The notes under the pieces: model-generated
What the model saw: the letters and a program-made list of their open reading frames with translations, nothing else
Databases searched by the model: none
What the model was told of the DNA's origin: nothing
Made by a program: the position numbers and the translations under genes
Part shown: positions 11,532 through 20,762 of the stretch, one piece after another
How the letters are laid out: the number at the start of each line of letters is the position of its first letter
How positions within the stretch are numbered: the stretch's first letter is position 1
Assembly: GCA_035689185.1 (NCBI GenBank)
Contig: DASSLY010000073.1
Location: 1 to 43,576, forward strand
Reading direction: 5' to 3'
Length of the DNA stretch: 43,576 nt
Source: DASSLY01 sp035689185
GTDB lineage: Bacteria > Actinomycetota > Actinomycetes > Actinomycetales > Dermatophilaceae

Positions 11532-14111
11532 GTGAAGGCCATCCGTCGCTTCAGCGTGCGCACCGTCCTGCCCGAGCCGATCGCCGCCCTCGGCGAGCTG
11601 GCGTTGAACCTGAGGTGGTGCTGGCACCCCGGCACGCGCGAGCTGTTCGAGTCGATCGACGCCAAGAAGTGGGCCAAGAGCCGCAAGGACCCGGTCGCGC
11701 TGCTGTCCAGCCTGTCCGCGGAGGAACTGGCCGCCCTGGCCGCCGACGAGGCCTTCGTGGCCACGGTGCGCGCCAGCAAGGAGAGCCTGGACCGGTACCT
11801 CACCGAGCCGCGCTGGTACCAGGAGTGGGCTGCCCAGGTCCAGGGCGGCGCTCCGGCGTCGATCGCCTACTTCAGCCCGGAGTACGGCATCACCGAGGCC
11901 TTGCCCCAGTACTCCGGCGGCCTCGGCATCCTGGCCGGCGACCACCTCAAGTCGGCCTCCGACCTGGGCGTGCCGGTCGTCGGGGTCGGGCTGTTCTACA
12001 AGACGGGGTACTTTAAGCAGTCGCTGTCGGGCGATGGCTGGCAGCTGGAGACCTACCCGGTGCTCGACCCCGACGGCCTGCCGCTGGCGTTGCTGCGGGA
12101 CGGCGAGGGCAAGCCGTGCGTGATCACGCTGGACTTCCCGGGCTCACGGACCCTGCACGCCCACGTGTGGCGGGCCCAGGTCGGCCGGGTCCCGCTGTTG
12201 CTGCTCGACACCGACGTGCCGGACAACGACGACTCGCTGCGCTCCATCACCGACCGGCTCTACGGCGGCGGCGGTGAGCTGCGGCTGCAGCAGGAGATCC
12301 TGCTCGGCATCGGCGGTGTGCGCGCGCTGCGGCTGTGGTCGAAGCTGACCGGCGCCCCGGCGCCGGACGTCTTCCACACCAACGAGGGCCACGCGGGGTT
12401 CCTCGGCATCGAGCGGATCAGCGAACTGGTCACCACCGAGAAGCTGAGCTTCGACGTGGCCAAGGAGGCGGCCCGGGCGGGCACCGTCTTCACCACGCAC
12501 ACCCCGGTCCCGGCCGGCATCGACCGGTTCGGCGCCGACCAGATCGCGCTGTACTTCGGCGGGGGGAATGCCCTGCCGGGCGTGCCGGTAGACCGCCTGC
12601 TGGCGCTCGGCGCGGAGGACTACCCCGGCGGGTCGGCGGGCATCTTCAACATGGCGGTCATGGGGCTGCGGCTCGCCGCCCGCGCGAACGGCGTGAGCGC
12701 TCTGCACGGCGTGGTCTCGCGTCACATGTTCGACGGGCTGTGGCCCGGGTTCGACGACACCGAGGTGCCGATCACCAGCATTACTAACGGCGTCCACGCT
12801 CCGACGTGGGTGGACCAGAAGGTCTATGACCTCGCCGCCCGGCACCTGCAGACCACCGACGTGGAGCGGGACAACGCCTGGGAGCACATCGCCAAGGTGC
12901 CCGGGGAGGACATCTGGGCGACCAAGCGCGAGCTGCGCGCCCAGCTGGTGCACGAGGCGCGCCGGCGGATGCGGGCATCCTGGCTCAAGCGCGGCGCCAG
13001 CAAGGCCGAACTAGGCTGGGTCGACCAGATCCTGGACCCGGAGGTCCTGACCATCGGGTTCGCCCGGCGCGTACCGACATACAAGAGGCTCACCCTGATG
13101 CTGCGCGACCCCGCGCGGCTGAAGCAACTCCTGCTCCACCCGGAGCGGCCGGTGCAGATCGTGATCGCCGGCAAGTCGCACCCGGCCGACGAGACCGGCA
13201 AGCGGCTGATCCAGCAGATGGTGAAGTTCGCCGACGACCCGGAGGTCCGACACCGGATCGCCTTCCTGCCCAACTACGACATCGGCATGGCGCAGCACCT
13301 CTACCCCGGCTGCGACGTGTGGCTGAACAACCCGCTGCGCCCCTTCGAGGCGTGCGGGACCTCCGGGATGAAGGCCGCCCTCAACGGCGGGCTGAACCTG
13401 TCCATCCTGGACGGCTGGTGGGACGAGTGGTACGACGGGGAGAACGGCTGGGCGATCCCGACCGCCGACGGCGTCGACGACCCGGACCGGCGCGACGACA
13501 TCGAGGCGGCGGCGCTCTACGACCTGATCGAGAAGTCGGTGGCCCCGCGGTTCTACGACGTGGACGAGGACGGCCTGCCGCAACGCTGGCTGTCCATGAT
13601 GACGCACACGCTGTCCACCCTCGGTCCGAAGGTGCTGGCGTCCCGCCAGGTCCGTGACTACACCGAGAAGCTCTACGGCCCGGCGGCACGCCACGGCTGG
13701 GCGCTCAGCGGCTCGTCCTACGCCGGCGCCAAGGACCTCGCGGCCTTCAAGGCCCAGGCCCGGGCCGGCTGGTCCGCGGTTCGGGTCGACCACGTCGAGT
13801 CCTCCGGCATCTCCGACGCGCCCCAGGTCGGCGACGTCCTGCACGTCCGCGCCTACGTCTCCCTCGGCGACCTGCAGCCGGACGAGGTCGACGTGCAGGT
13901 GGTCTACGGCCGCGCATCGGAGGCGGACGACCTGCGCGACACGGCCAGCGTGCCGCTGTCGTTCACGGAGTCGTATGAAGCCGGGCGGCACCTGTTCGAG
14001 GGGGAGCTGAGGCTGACCCGGACGGGGGCCTTCGGCTACACCGTCCGGGTGCTTCCCAAGAACCCCGGGATGGCCTCGCCCGCCGAGCTCGGCCTGGTCG
14101 CCAACGCCTGA
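11532..14111 (+). CDS. glgP: Alpha-glucan phosphorylase
   Basis: An 859-residue GT35 phosphorylase of the actinobacterial/archaeal-type branch, which starts KAIRRF(S/T)VRTVLPEP; GTG at 11532 gives exactly this. It removes glucose from alpha-1,4-glucan ends as glucose-1-phosphate using orthophosphate and pyridoxal phosphate. Seen in order: an N-terminal DUF3417-like helical part (ALNLRWCWHPGTRELFE), YFSPEYGITEALPQYSGGLG, HTNEGHAGFLGIERI, and the PLP Lys in FEACGTSGMKAALNGGLNLS. The last 110 residues (from VESSGISDAPQVGDVLHV) are a beta-rich C-terminal extension known in this subgroup. It is divergent from glgE, so synthesis and breakdown genes share one control region. An in-frame ATG at 11520 and a more distant start at 11481 are possible but less likely. 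Confidence 0.92.
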   Translation: MKAIRRFSVRTVLPEPIAALGELALNLRWCWHPGTRELFESIDAKKWAKSRKDPVALLSSLSAEELAALAADEAFVATVRASKESLDRYLTEPRWYQEWAAQVQGGAPASIAYFSPEYGITEALPQYSGGLGILAGDHLKSASDLGVPVVGVGLFYKTGYFKQSLSGDGWQLETYPVLDPDGLPLALLRDGEGKPCVITLDFPGSRTLHAHVWRAQVGRVPLLLLDTDVPDNDDSLRSITDRLYGGGGELRLQQEILLGIGGVRALRLWSKLTGAPAPDVFHTNEGHAGFLGIERISELVTTEKLSFDVAKEAARAGTVFTTHTPVPAGIDRFGADQIALYFGGGNALPGVPVDRLLALGAEDYPGGSAGIFNMAVMGLRLAARANGVSALHGVVSRHMFDGLWPGFDDTEVPITSITNGVHAPTWVDQKVYDLAARHLQTTDVERDNAWEHIAKVPGEDIWATKRELRAQLVHEARRRMRASWLKRGASKAELGWVDQILDPEVLTIGFARRVPTYKRLTLMLRDPARLKQLLLHPERPVQIVIAGKSHPADETGKRLIQQMVKFADDPEVRHRIAFLPNYDIGMAQHLYPGCDVWLNNPLRPFEACGTSGMKAALNGGLNLSILDGWWDEWYDGENGWAIPTADGVDDPDRRDDIEAAALYDLIEKSVAPRFYDVDEDGLPQRWLSMMTHTLSTLGPKVLASRQVRDYTEKLYGPAARHGWALSGSSYAGAKDLAAFKAQARAGWSAVRVDHVESSGISDAPQVGDVLHVRAYVSLGDLQPDEVDVQVVYGRASEADDLRDTASVPLSFTESYEAGRHLFEGELRLTRTGAFGYTVRVLPKNPGMASPAELGLVANA

Positions 14112-14292
14112 CGCCACTTCGGGCGCCGCCATGCGGGTTTGCGCTCTGCTGTACCCCGGCGCTGACGAGGGTGAGCAGCTCGTCTAGGTGCCACCGGGGT
14201 GTTCTCGGCGGGCGGAGATGCTCTCCCGGCATTCTCACCCCAAGCCGGCCGCCCCCTGTTACCTTCGGCTCCTGAACCACAAGGGGAGGGCC

Positions 14293-14409
14293 GTGGACGA
14301 CTACGCGGAGTTCTTTGCGCGGGCTACTGGTGTCGCGCCGTATGAGTACCAGCGGACGGTGGCCAACACCGGCCTGCCAGACCTGCTCGAAGTGCCGACC
14401 GGGAACGGC
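14293..14409 (+). pseudogene. Truncated Cas3-like helicase (first 39 codons)
   Basis: GTG at 14293 follows a good AGGGGAGG ribosome site. The 39 codons spell an N-terminus of the type VDDYAEFFARATGVAPYEYQ...LPDLLEVPTGNG. This matches the start of type I Cas3/DEAH helicases that begin directly with the helicase domain: an 'ATG..PY.YQ' Q-motif region, then the 'VPTGxGKT' Walker A. The match stops right at the Walker A, after PTGNG: the Lys-Thr and everything beyond are missing. The frame continues open to 14877 but reads the CRISPR-like repeats and unrelated DNA. The protein cannot be functional. Family recognition is from motif memory over a short stretch, so a related DEAD-box helicase remains possible. 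Confidence 0.65.
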
Positions 14410-14438
14410 GGCCACGAACAACGCTACAGCCACCACCG

Positions 14439-14544
14439 GTCCCCACCGCCGTTGATCGGCGGCCTCATTGCAGCGCCAACGACCCCGCGAATCTGCTCGC
14501 CACCAGCGGTCCCCACCGCCGTTGATCGGCGGCATCATTGCAGC
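14439..14544. CRISPR. Two-repeat CRISPR-like array (remnant)
   Basis: Two 36-nt repeats at 14439-14474 and 14509-14544 (period exactly 70 bp) flank one 34-nt spacer (14475-14508). Each repeat begins GTCCCCACCGCCGTTGATCG and ends TCATTGCAGC, with a GC stem CCGCCG/CGGCGG around TTGAT. Identity is 35 of 36: the only difference is C at 14464 versus A at 14534, as expected for a degenerate terminal repeat. Read on the minus strand the repeat starts GCTGCAATGAGGCCGCCG, a common form for actinobacterial type I repeats. The array lies 30 bp after the truncated Cas3-like start. With one full spacer and no cas1/cas2 nearby it is probably inactive. Confidence 0.75.
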
Positions 14545-14930
14545 GCTGGTGTTGGCGTCGGCGAAGACGTGCAGCCGGGCGTCCCCACAGGCGGTGAGCC
14601 GGGCGAGGGTCGTGACGCCTTGCCGCGCTCGGCGTCGACAGCACCGTCACGCTGGTCGCACCGCACGCGCAGAACTCGCGGGGCACTGGTGGGCGAGTCC
14701 TCGGGGGCCGATGCCGCGGCGGGGTGGTCCAGCCTGGCCTTGGCAGTGAGAGGCAGTGGCGGCGTGGAGGTCGCGGTGGGCGGCCACAGGGGCGCCCGTA
14801 GAGGGGAGCTGGGGTCGTCGCGTGTGAAGCTGCTGAGGGGGCGGTCTCTGGCCTGGCGGCCTGCCTTGGTGCGGTAGACGGGGCTGCGGTGCTGCGCGTT
14901 CCTGGATGGGAGAATCCGCGTCTTCTAGTC
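14545..14930. other. Non-coding or decayed DNA, nothing recognised
   Basis: About 390 bp between the array and the toxin promoter. Several frames are open on both strands, but their translations are Arg/Pro-rich and match no family I know. One minus-strand stretch next to the array (with LARLTACGDARLHVFADAN) looks more protein-like than the rest and could be a gene scrap. No tRNA, no further CRISPR repeat and no insertion-sequence end is visible. Confidence 0.5.
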
Positions 14931-14963
14931 TTGTTTTCTGGACCATTATTCGGTACCATTATT
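14931..14963 (+). promoter_or_regulatory. Promoter with direct-repeat operator for the toxin-antitoxin pair
   Basis: -35 TTGTTT (14931-14936), 17-bp spacer, -10 TACCAT (14954-14959), then 6 nt to the toxin GTG, so the transcript is probably leaderless. ACCATTATT occurs twice (14942-14950 and 14955-14963), 13 bp apart, over the spacer and the -10. Direct repeats in this position suit autoregulation by the antitoxin or the complex. The region is AT-richer than its surroundings. Confidence 0.65.
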
Positions 14964-14965
14964 GC

Positions 14966-15226
14966 GTGGCGTACGAGGTGCGGTTGACAACCACCGCAGC
15001 GAAGGCGCTGCTGTCACTCACGCGCGCCGAGCAGGTGCGGATCACCAAGCGCACCAACGCACTGGCCGAGAACCCGCGGCCAGCAGGTGCGGTGAAGCTG
15101 ACCGGGTCCGATGGGTGGCGCATCCGGGTCGGTGACTACCGGGTGGTGTACCTCATCGCGGACACGGTCCGGGTCGTGACAATCACTCGGGTAGCGCACC
15201 GGCGAGAGGTCTACAGGAGGTTGTGA
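14966..15226 (+). CDS. RelE/ParE-family toxin
   Basis: An 86-residue protein from GTG at 14966, the usual length for RelE. It begins VAYEVRLTTTAAKALLSL and contains the family hallmarks: a helix pair near the N-terminus, NPRPAGAVKLTGSDGWRIRVGDYRVVYLI (the core 'G.yRiRvGdYRviY' strand motif) and a C-terminal HRREVYRRL. RelE members cut mRNA on the ribosome; ParE relatives poison gyrase. The sequence fits RelE better but does not prove it. The open frame extends upstream to 14906, but the promoter lies inside that part. The stop overlaps the antitoxin start by one base (TGATG). The toxin-first order is the reverse of classical relBE. Confidence 0.88.
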   Translation: MAYEVRLTTTAAKALLSLTRAEQVRITKRTNALAENPRPAGAVKLTGSDGWRIRVGDYRVVYLIADTVRVVTITRVAHRREVYRRL

Positions 15227-15477
15227 TGAGCCAGATGGTGCCGGTGACCGAGGCGAAGGCCCGGCTCACTGGGTTGATGAGGATCGCGCAGGACGAGAAC
15301 GTGGTCCTGATGCGGCATGGCCGGCCGGCGTGCGTCATGGTCGGGGTGGACCGTTGGGATGCCCTGATGGAGCAACTCGACGATCTGGAGGACCGTCTGT
15401 CGATCTACGCCCACGACCCGCCTGAGCCGACCGTCGGCCTTGACAAGCTGGTGGCGGAGATGGGGTTGGCCCCGTAG
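15226..15477 (+). CDS. Phd/YefM-family antitoxin
   Basis: An 83-residue protein. ATG at 15226 is preceded by AGGAGG at 5 nt, and it overlaps the toxin stop by one base; a GTG at 15223 is too close to the ribosome site. The sequence MSQMVPVTEAKARLTGLMRIAQDENVVLMRHGRPACVMVGVDRWDAL is a typical Phd/YefM DNA-binding fold (strand, 'EAkarL..l', then the 'it..GrP.avlv....y..L' motif). The acidic, likely disordered C-terminus (DDLEDRLSIYAHDPPEPTVGLDKLVAEMGL) would wrap the toxin. The tight overlap and the strong ribosome site should keep antitoxin in excess despite the reversed gene order. Confidence 0.88.
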   Translation: MSQMVPVTEAKARLTGLMRIAQDENVVLMRHGRPACVMVGVDRWDALMEQLDDLEDRLSIYAHDPPEPTVGLDKLVAEMGLAP

Positions 15478-15555
15478 GAGTGGCGGCGCCGAGCTGGTGG
15501 TGACATGCCGGAGCTGGTCTCAACCCGGCGCCTGACTTCCAATCCAATCCACCGC

Positions 15556-17352
15556 TCAGCAGCGGGAGCGATGGTCGACCGGGTGGGTCGTGTGGCTTCG
15601 ACCGTGTGGGTCGGTCCAGGTGGCGCGGCCGTCGGGGTGGAGCACCACCGCCCAGCCGGCTTCGTGCTTGGCCCGGTGGTGGTGCTTGCACAGCGCGATG
15701 AGGTTGGCTCCCGTGGTGGGCCCGTCGGGGTAGCGCACGACGTGGTCGAGCTCGCAGCGGCGGGCGGGCCGGGTGCATCCGGGGAAGCGGCAGTGCCCGT
15801 CGCGGACCTCGACGAACCGACGAAGAGCCACGGGAGGCCGGTAGGTGTCCGCGCCGGACTCGACGGTCGTGCCCGTGGCCCGGTCGAACAGGACGCGGTG
15901 GATGCGCGTGTCGAACCGCCCGACGATGGCGGCGACGGCGTCGGCTGGGATGGTGCCGATGCCGGGGACCGTGCAGTCGGCGAAGACACCTGCATCCCGC
16001 TCCGGTGGTGTCACCCGATCCTCCGGAGGTGCCGGCCGTGGCGCGCCGGCCGGGTCCCCGCCGTCCGGACCCCGCGCGCGGACCCCGGCCAGTGTGGGCG
16101 GTGTTGTCCGTGCCATGTCGGCCGTCTCGCCGGCGACGATCCCCTGGGCGGGGGCTTCTTCGAGACAACCGCTCTCCTGCCCCTCGGCGGGCCAGGCCCA
16201 GCCGAGCCGTGCGTACGGCAGGCCCGGCAGCCCGGTGGCGAACCAGTCGCCCGTCCCGTCGTCCTCGTCGTTACCCTCGTCGCTGCCGCCGCGCGCGACC
16301 GTGCCGATGACCCACGTGGGGACCAGGCCGAGGCGTCTCGCGGCGGCCTGGGTCGCCGGGTCAACCCGGTCGGCTGCGGTGGCGGCCTGGCGGTACGGGT
16401 GGCTCCAGTGCAGTTGGGGGTCCCCGGGCCTGGGGTTCCACCACGACGAGCCCGTTGCGCCACCCGCGTCCGGCTCGCCGGCCGGTGCCGCGGGCGGCGT
16501 CACGTCGCGGGACGCTTCGCCGCCAGTGCTGTGGTGCATGGGGATGTCGGGGTCGACCCGGACCGGGATGGTCAGGTGCGCGGTGGTCGTGACAGTGGCA
16601 TTGCCGAGGATGAGGTCGACGAGCGCGTCGGCGCGGGCCTGCTCCAGGGTTAGTGCGGGGTCGAGCATCGCCGTGGCGCGAGCCTGTTCCTCGATCGCGG
16701 CCCGACAGCTGGCGGATGCGTCGGCGGGCAGGACCGCCTCCCACCGGGTCAGCCCCGGAAGCTCGTGCGGGTACGTGCGCACGTAACGGTCGGTGCGGGC
16801 CTTGGCTGCGCTGCGACGGACGGCCGCGGGGTCCGCCCGTTCGAGCTCTCGGCGCACCCGGGCCCGCAGGGCTGCGGCGGTGAGCGTGGTGCCGCGAGCC
16901 CACAGCGCGTCCTCGACAGCAGCACAGGTAGCAGGGCTGGTGCCGGACAGCTCGGTGGCGACCAGCTGGGCGCGCCAGGGGTCGATGGCGGCATCGGCGA
17001 GCAGGCCCAGGGTGCGAGGCAGCCGCGACGCCAGGACCGCGGCCAGGTGCATCCGCTCCCGGGCCGCCCGCGGGGACAGTCCGAGCCGGGGGCCGAGCTC
17101 GTCGGCGGCGAACTCCTCGACGTAGCCCAACGGGTGGGTGACCTCGACCTGGTCGACATGGAAGGCAGCAGGCTCCGTGGCCGCGAACCCGGCCACGGCC
17201 AGGGTCTGCACCGCGGTGGCGGCGGAGATGACGGACTGGGCGGCGGCCGCCAGGTCGAGCAGGTCCGCTGCGGAGGCGTCGGCCCAGCCGATCCGAGCGT
17301 CACGGAACGTCGCCTGGCACGTGGCCAGCGCCTCCCGCATCGCGTCGATCAT
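15556..17352 (-). CDS. DUF222 / 13E12-repeat HNH endonuclease-like protein
   Basis: A 598-residue protein from ATG at 17352, chosen because a strong promoter ends 7 nt upstream. Residues about 30-300 form the helical DUF222 domain (LAVAGFAATEPAAFHVDQVEVTH, RLGLSPRAARERMHLAAVL). A long Pro/Gly/Asp-rich, low-conservation middle (about 300-460) separates it from a C-terminal HNH domain (about 521-563) with CRFPGCTRPARRCELDHVV...NLIALCKHHHRAKH: two Cys, the DH pair and the HHH of the HNH fold. This family is highly multiplied in actinobacteria (the 13E12 repeats of Mycobacterium). Its biological role is uncertain and is often thought to be tied to mobile DNA. Its position next to the CRISPR scar and the toxin pair marks an accessory pocket. 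Confidence 0.88.
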   Translation of the reverse strand: MIDAMREALATCQATFRDARIGWADASAADLLDLAAAAQSVISAATAVQTLAVAGFAATEPAAFHVDQVEVTHPLGYVEEFAADELGPRLGLSPRAARERMHLAAVLASRLPRTLGLLADAAIDPWRAQLVATELSGTSPATCAAVEDALWARGTTLTAAALRARVRRELERADPAAVRRSAAKARTDRYVRTYPHELPGLTRWEAVLPADASASCRAAIEEQARATAMLDPALTLEQARADALVDLILGNATVTTTAHLTIPVRVDPDIPMHHSTGGEASRDVTPPAAPAGEPDAGGATGSSWWNPRPGDPQLHWSHPYRQAATAADRVDPATQAAARRLGLVPTWVIGTVARGGSDEGNDEDDGTGDWFATGLPGLPYARLGWAWPAEGQESGCLEEAPAQGIVAGETADMARTTPPTLAGVRARGPDGGDPAGAPRPAPPEDRVTPPERDAGVFADCTVPGIGTIPADAVAAIVGRFDTRIHRVLFDRATGTTVESGADTYRPPVALRRFVEVRDGHCRFPGCTRPARRCELDHVVRYPDGPTTGANLIALCKHHHRAKHEAGWAVVLHPDGRATWTDPHGRSHTTHPVDHRSRC

Positions 17353-17359
17353 ACGTACG

Positions 17360-17388
17360 ATTCTACCCGCAGCAGCCGCCCAACACAA
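17360..17388 (-). promoter_or_regulatory. Strong promoter for the DUF222-HNH gene
   Basis: On the minus strand: -35 TTGTGT (17388-17383), 17-bp spacer, -10 TAGAAT (17365-17360), then 7 nt (cgtacgt) and ATG. This is the best sigma-70-like promoter seen in the window and predicts a leaderless transcript. Confidence 0.65.
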
Positions 17389-17484
17389 GTCGAATGTCGT
17401 TATCCGCAAAGACTATTCGCTGAGAATCCGCTGCGCCCTCGGACGGCGGCGTACCACCGGGAAGCTCTCCGCCTTCGCGACGTG

Positions 17485-18146
17485 TCAGCCGGCCCGCACG
17501 GCCAGCCGAGCGGCGAAGCCGACAAGGACCACGCCGGTCACACGGTGCAGGAGCCGTTGCGCGCTGGGCCCCTGCATCGCACCTCGCGAGCGCGACATCA
17601 TGAGCACGCACGCTGCGAGCCAGAGCAGCGACACCGCCACATGCGTCAGCACCAGGGCAGCCAGCCAGAGCGCGTGCGGTCCGCCCGCGGGCACGAGCGA
17701 GGGCAGCAAGGCGGAGTAGAACGCGGCGATCTTGGGGTTGAGCAGGTTGGTGAGCAGCCCGGCCCGGAAGGCGCCCCGGACCGCGGGCCCGGCGGCCGGG
17801 CCCGTAGGCCCGGCGCCCGGGCCCGTATGCCCGGCGCCCGGGAGCGTGGGGCCGGCCGACGCGGTCGGCTGCCGCCGCGACTGCCACAGCAGACGAATCC
17901 CCAAGAACCCCAGGTATGCTGCGCCGCCGAACCGGAGCACGTGGTAGGCCAGCGAAGACGCGTCGAGTAGTGCGGAGACGCCTGCCACAGTCAGCAGCCC
18001 CCAGCCCAGCAGCCCCACCACGACACCGACCGAGGTGACGTACCCGCAGCGCGGCCCGCTCGCGAGCGTGGACCGCATGACCACCGCCAGGTCGGGGCCG
18101 GGCAGCAGTGTGAGCAGGGTCAGCGACGCGAGCGCGACGAGGTAGG

Positions 18147-18150
<4 letters not shown>
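17485..18150 (-). CDS. LysE/RhtB-family exporter
   Basis: A 221-residue membrane protein, the usual size for LysE/RhtB amino-acid exporters. The N-terminus MTYLVALASLTLLTLLPGPDLAVVMRSTLASG has the family's 'PGPd...v...sl..G' signature, and GLLTNLLNPKIAAFYSALLPSLV is the second hallmark. Five to six hydrophobic segments are seen, at about 3-20, 35-60, 62-82, 118-140, 150-170 and 195-215. Between segments three and four sits a Gly/Pro/Thr heptad repeat (TLPGAGH, TGPGAGP, TGPAAGP), an odd cytoplasmic-loop insertion. ATG overlaps the glgX stop by 4 bp (ATGA), so it is translated with glgX; a functional link to glycogen is not obvious. The substrate is unknown. Confidence 0.88.
17801..17842. repeat. 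21-bp in-frame tandem repeat inside the exporter gene
   Basis: Two adjacent 21-bp units, CCCGTAGGCCCGGCGCCCGG plus G, and the same with one change (TAGG to TATG); a partial third copy precedes them. They code for a seven-residue Gly/Pro/Ala repeat in the loop of the LysE-type protein. The length keeps the frame, so copy number can change without loss of function. Confidence 0.7.
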
Positions 18151-20282
<2,132 letters not shown>

Positions 20283-20288
20283 GGCAGA

Positions 20289-20294
20289 AGACTA
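20289..20294 (-). promoter_or_regulatory. -10 element for leaderless glgX
   Basis: TAGTCT on the minus strand, then 6 nt (tctgcc) and ATG. No Shine-Dalgarno is present. The -35 region falls on the opposing gene's start and is poor. Confidence 0.4.
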
Positions 20295-20303
20295 GGCAGT
20301 GGC

Positions 20304-20309
20304 TAGGTT
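20304..20309 (+). promoter_or_regulatory. -10 element for the leaderless ybjN-like gene
   Basis: TAGGTT, then 6 nt (ggacac) and ATG at 20316, without a ribosome site. The two divergent start codons are only 33 bp apart (20283-20315), so the promoters must overlap and probably compete. Confidence 0.45.
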
Positions 20310-20315
20310 GGACAC

Positions 20316-20762
20316 ATGACAGATCCGACATCGTTGCCGGACTTCCCGCCGCCGCCGGGGGAGCACCCGCTGCGTGGCCGGGTGCTGGATGCGCTGATGG
20401 ACGAGGGGTTCCGGCCGGACATCGACGACGACGGCGACGTGGCGTTCCGGGCACAGGGACAGCAGCTGTTTGTCCGCTGCATCGACGGCGAGTTCACCAT
20501 CATGCGGGTTTTCGGCCAGTGGCAGATCGGGGAGGACCTCGCCGACCCGGTCAAGCAGCTGCAGGTGTGCAACGCGCTGACCTTGCGGCTCAACGTGGTC
20601 AAGGCAGGCATCGCCAACGGGACCCTGGTGGTCACTGGCGAGCACGTGGTCGACGCGAGCACCGACATCAAGGCGCTGCTGACGGTCACGACCCAGCTGC
20701 TGCTGTCGGCCGTGCAGATGTGGCACGAGGGCATGGTCTCCGACGGCGGCGCAACCGCGTGA
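20316..20762 (+). CDS. YbjN-domain protein
   Basis: A 148-residue acidic cytoplasmic protein. After a Pro-rich start (TSLPDFPPPPGEHP) it follows the YbjN/type III chaperone-like alpha-beta pattern: a helix (GRVLDALMDEGFRPDI), paired strands (GDVAFRAQGQQLFVRCIDGEFTIMRVFGQW), a helix with VKQLQVCNALTLRLNVVKAGI, another strand pair (GTLVVTGEHVVD) and a C-terminal helix (IKALLTVTTQLLLSAVQMWHEGM). Proteins of this fold often bind other proteins; the E. coli member affects stress and motility traits. No catalytic residues are evident. Its TGA overlaps the GTG of the enoyl-CoA hydratase gene (GTGA), so the two are coupled. Confidence 0.75.
   Translation: MTDPTSLPDFPPPPGEHPLRGRVLDALMDEGFRPDIDDDGDVAFRAQGQQLFVRCIDGEFTIMRVFGQWQIGEDLADPVKQLQVCNALTLRLNVVKAGIANGTLVVTGEHVVDASTDIKALLTVTTQLLLSAVQMWHEGMVSDGGATA

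Noticed and set aside
14188..14877. Full 229-codon frame through the CRISPR-like repeats as a real protein
   Set aside because: Only the first 39 codons look like a protein family; the rest reads through both repeats and unrelated DNA.
14545..14930. Insertion-sequence ends or tRNA near the CRISPR scar
   Set aside because: No terminal inverted repeats, target duplications or cloverleaf-forming sequence could be found by eye.
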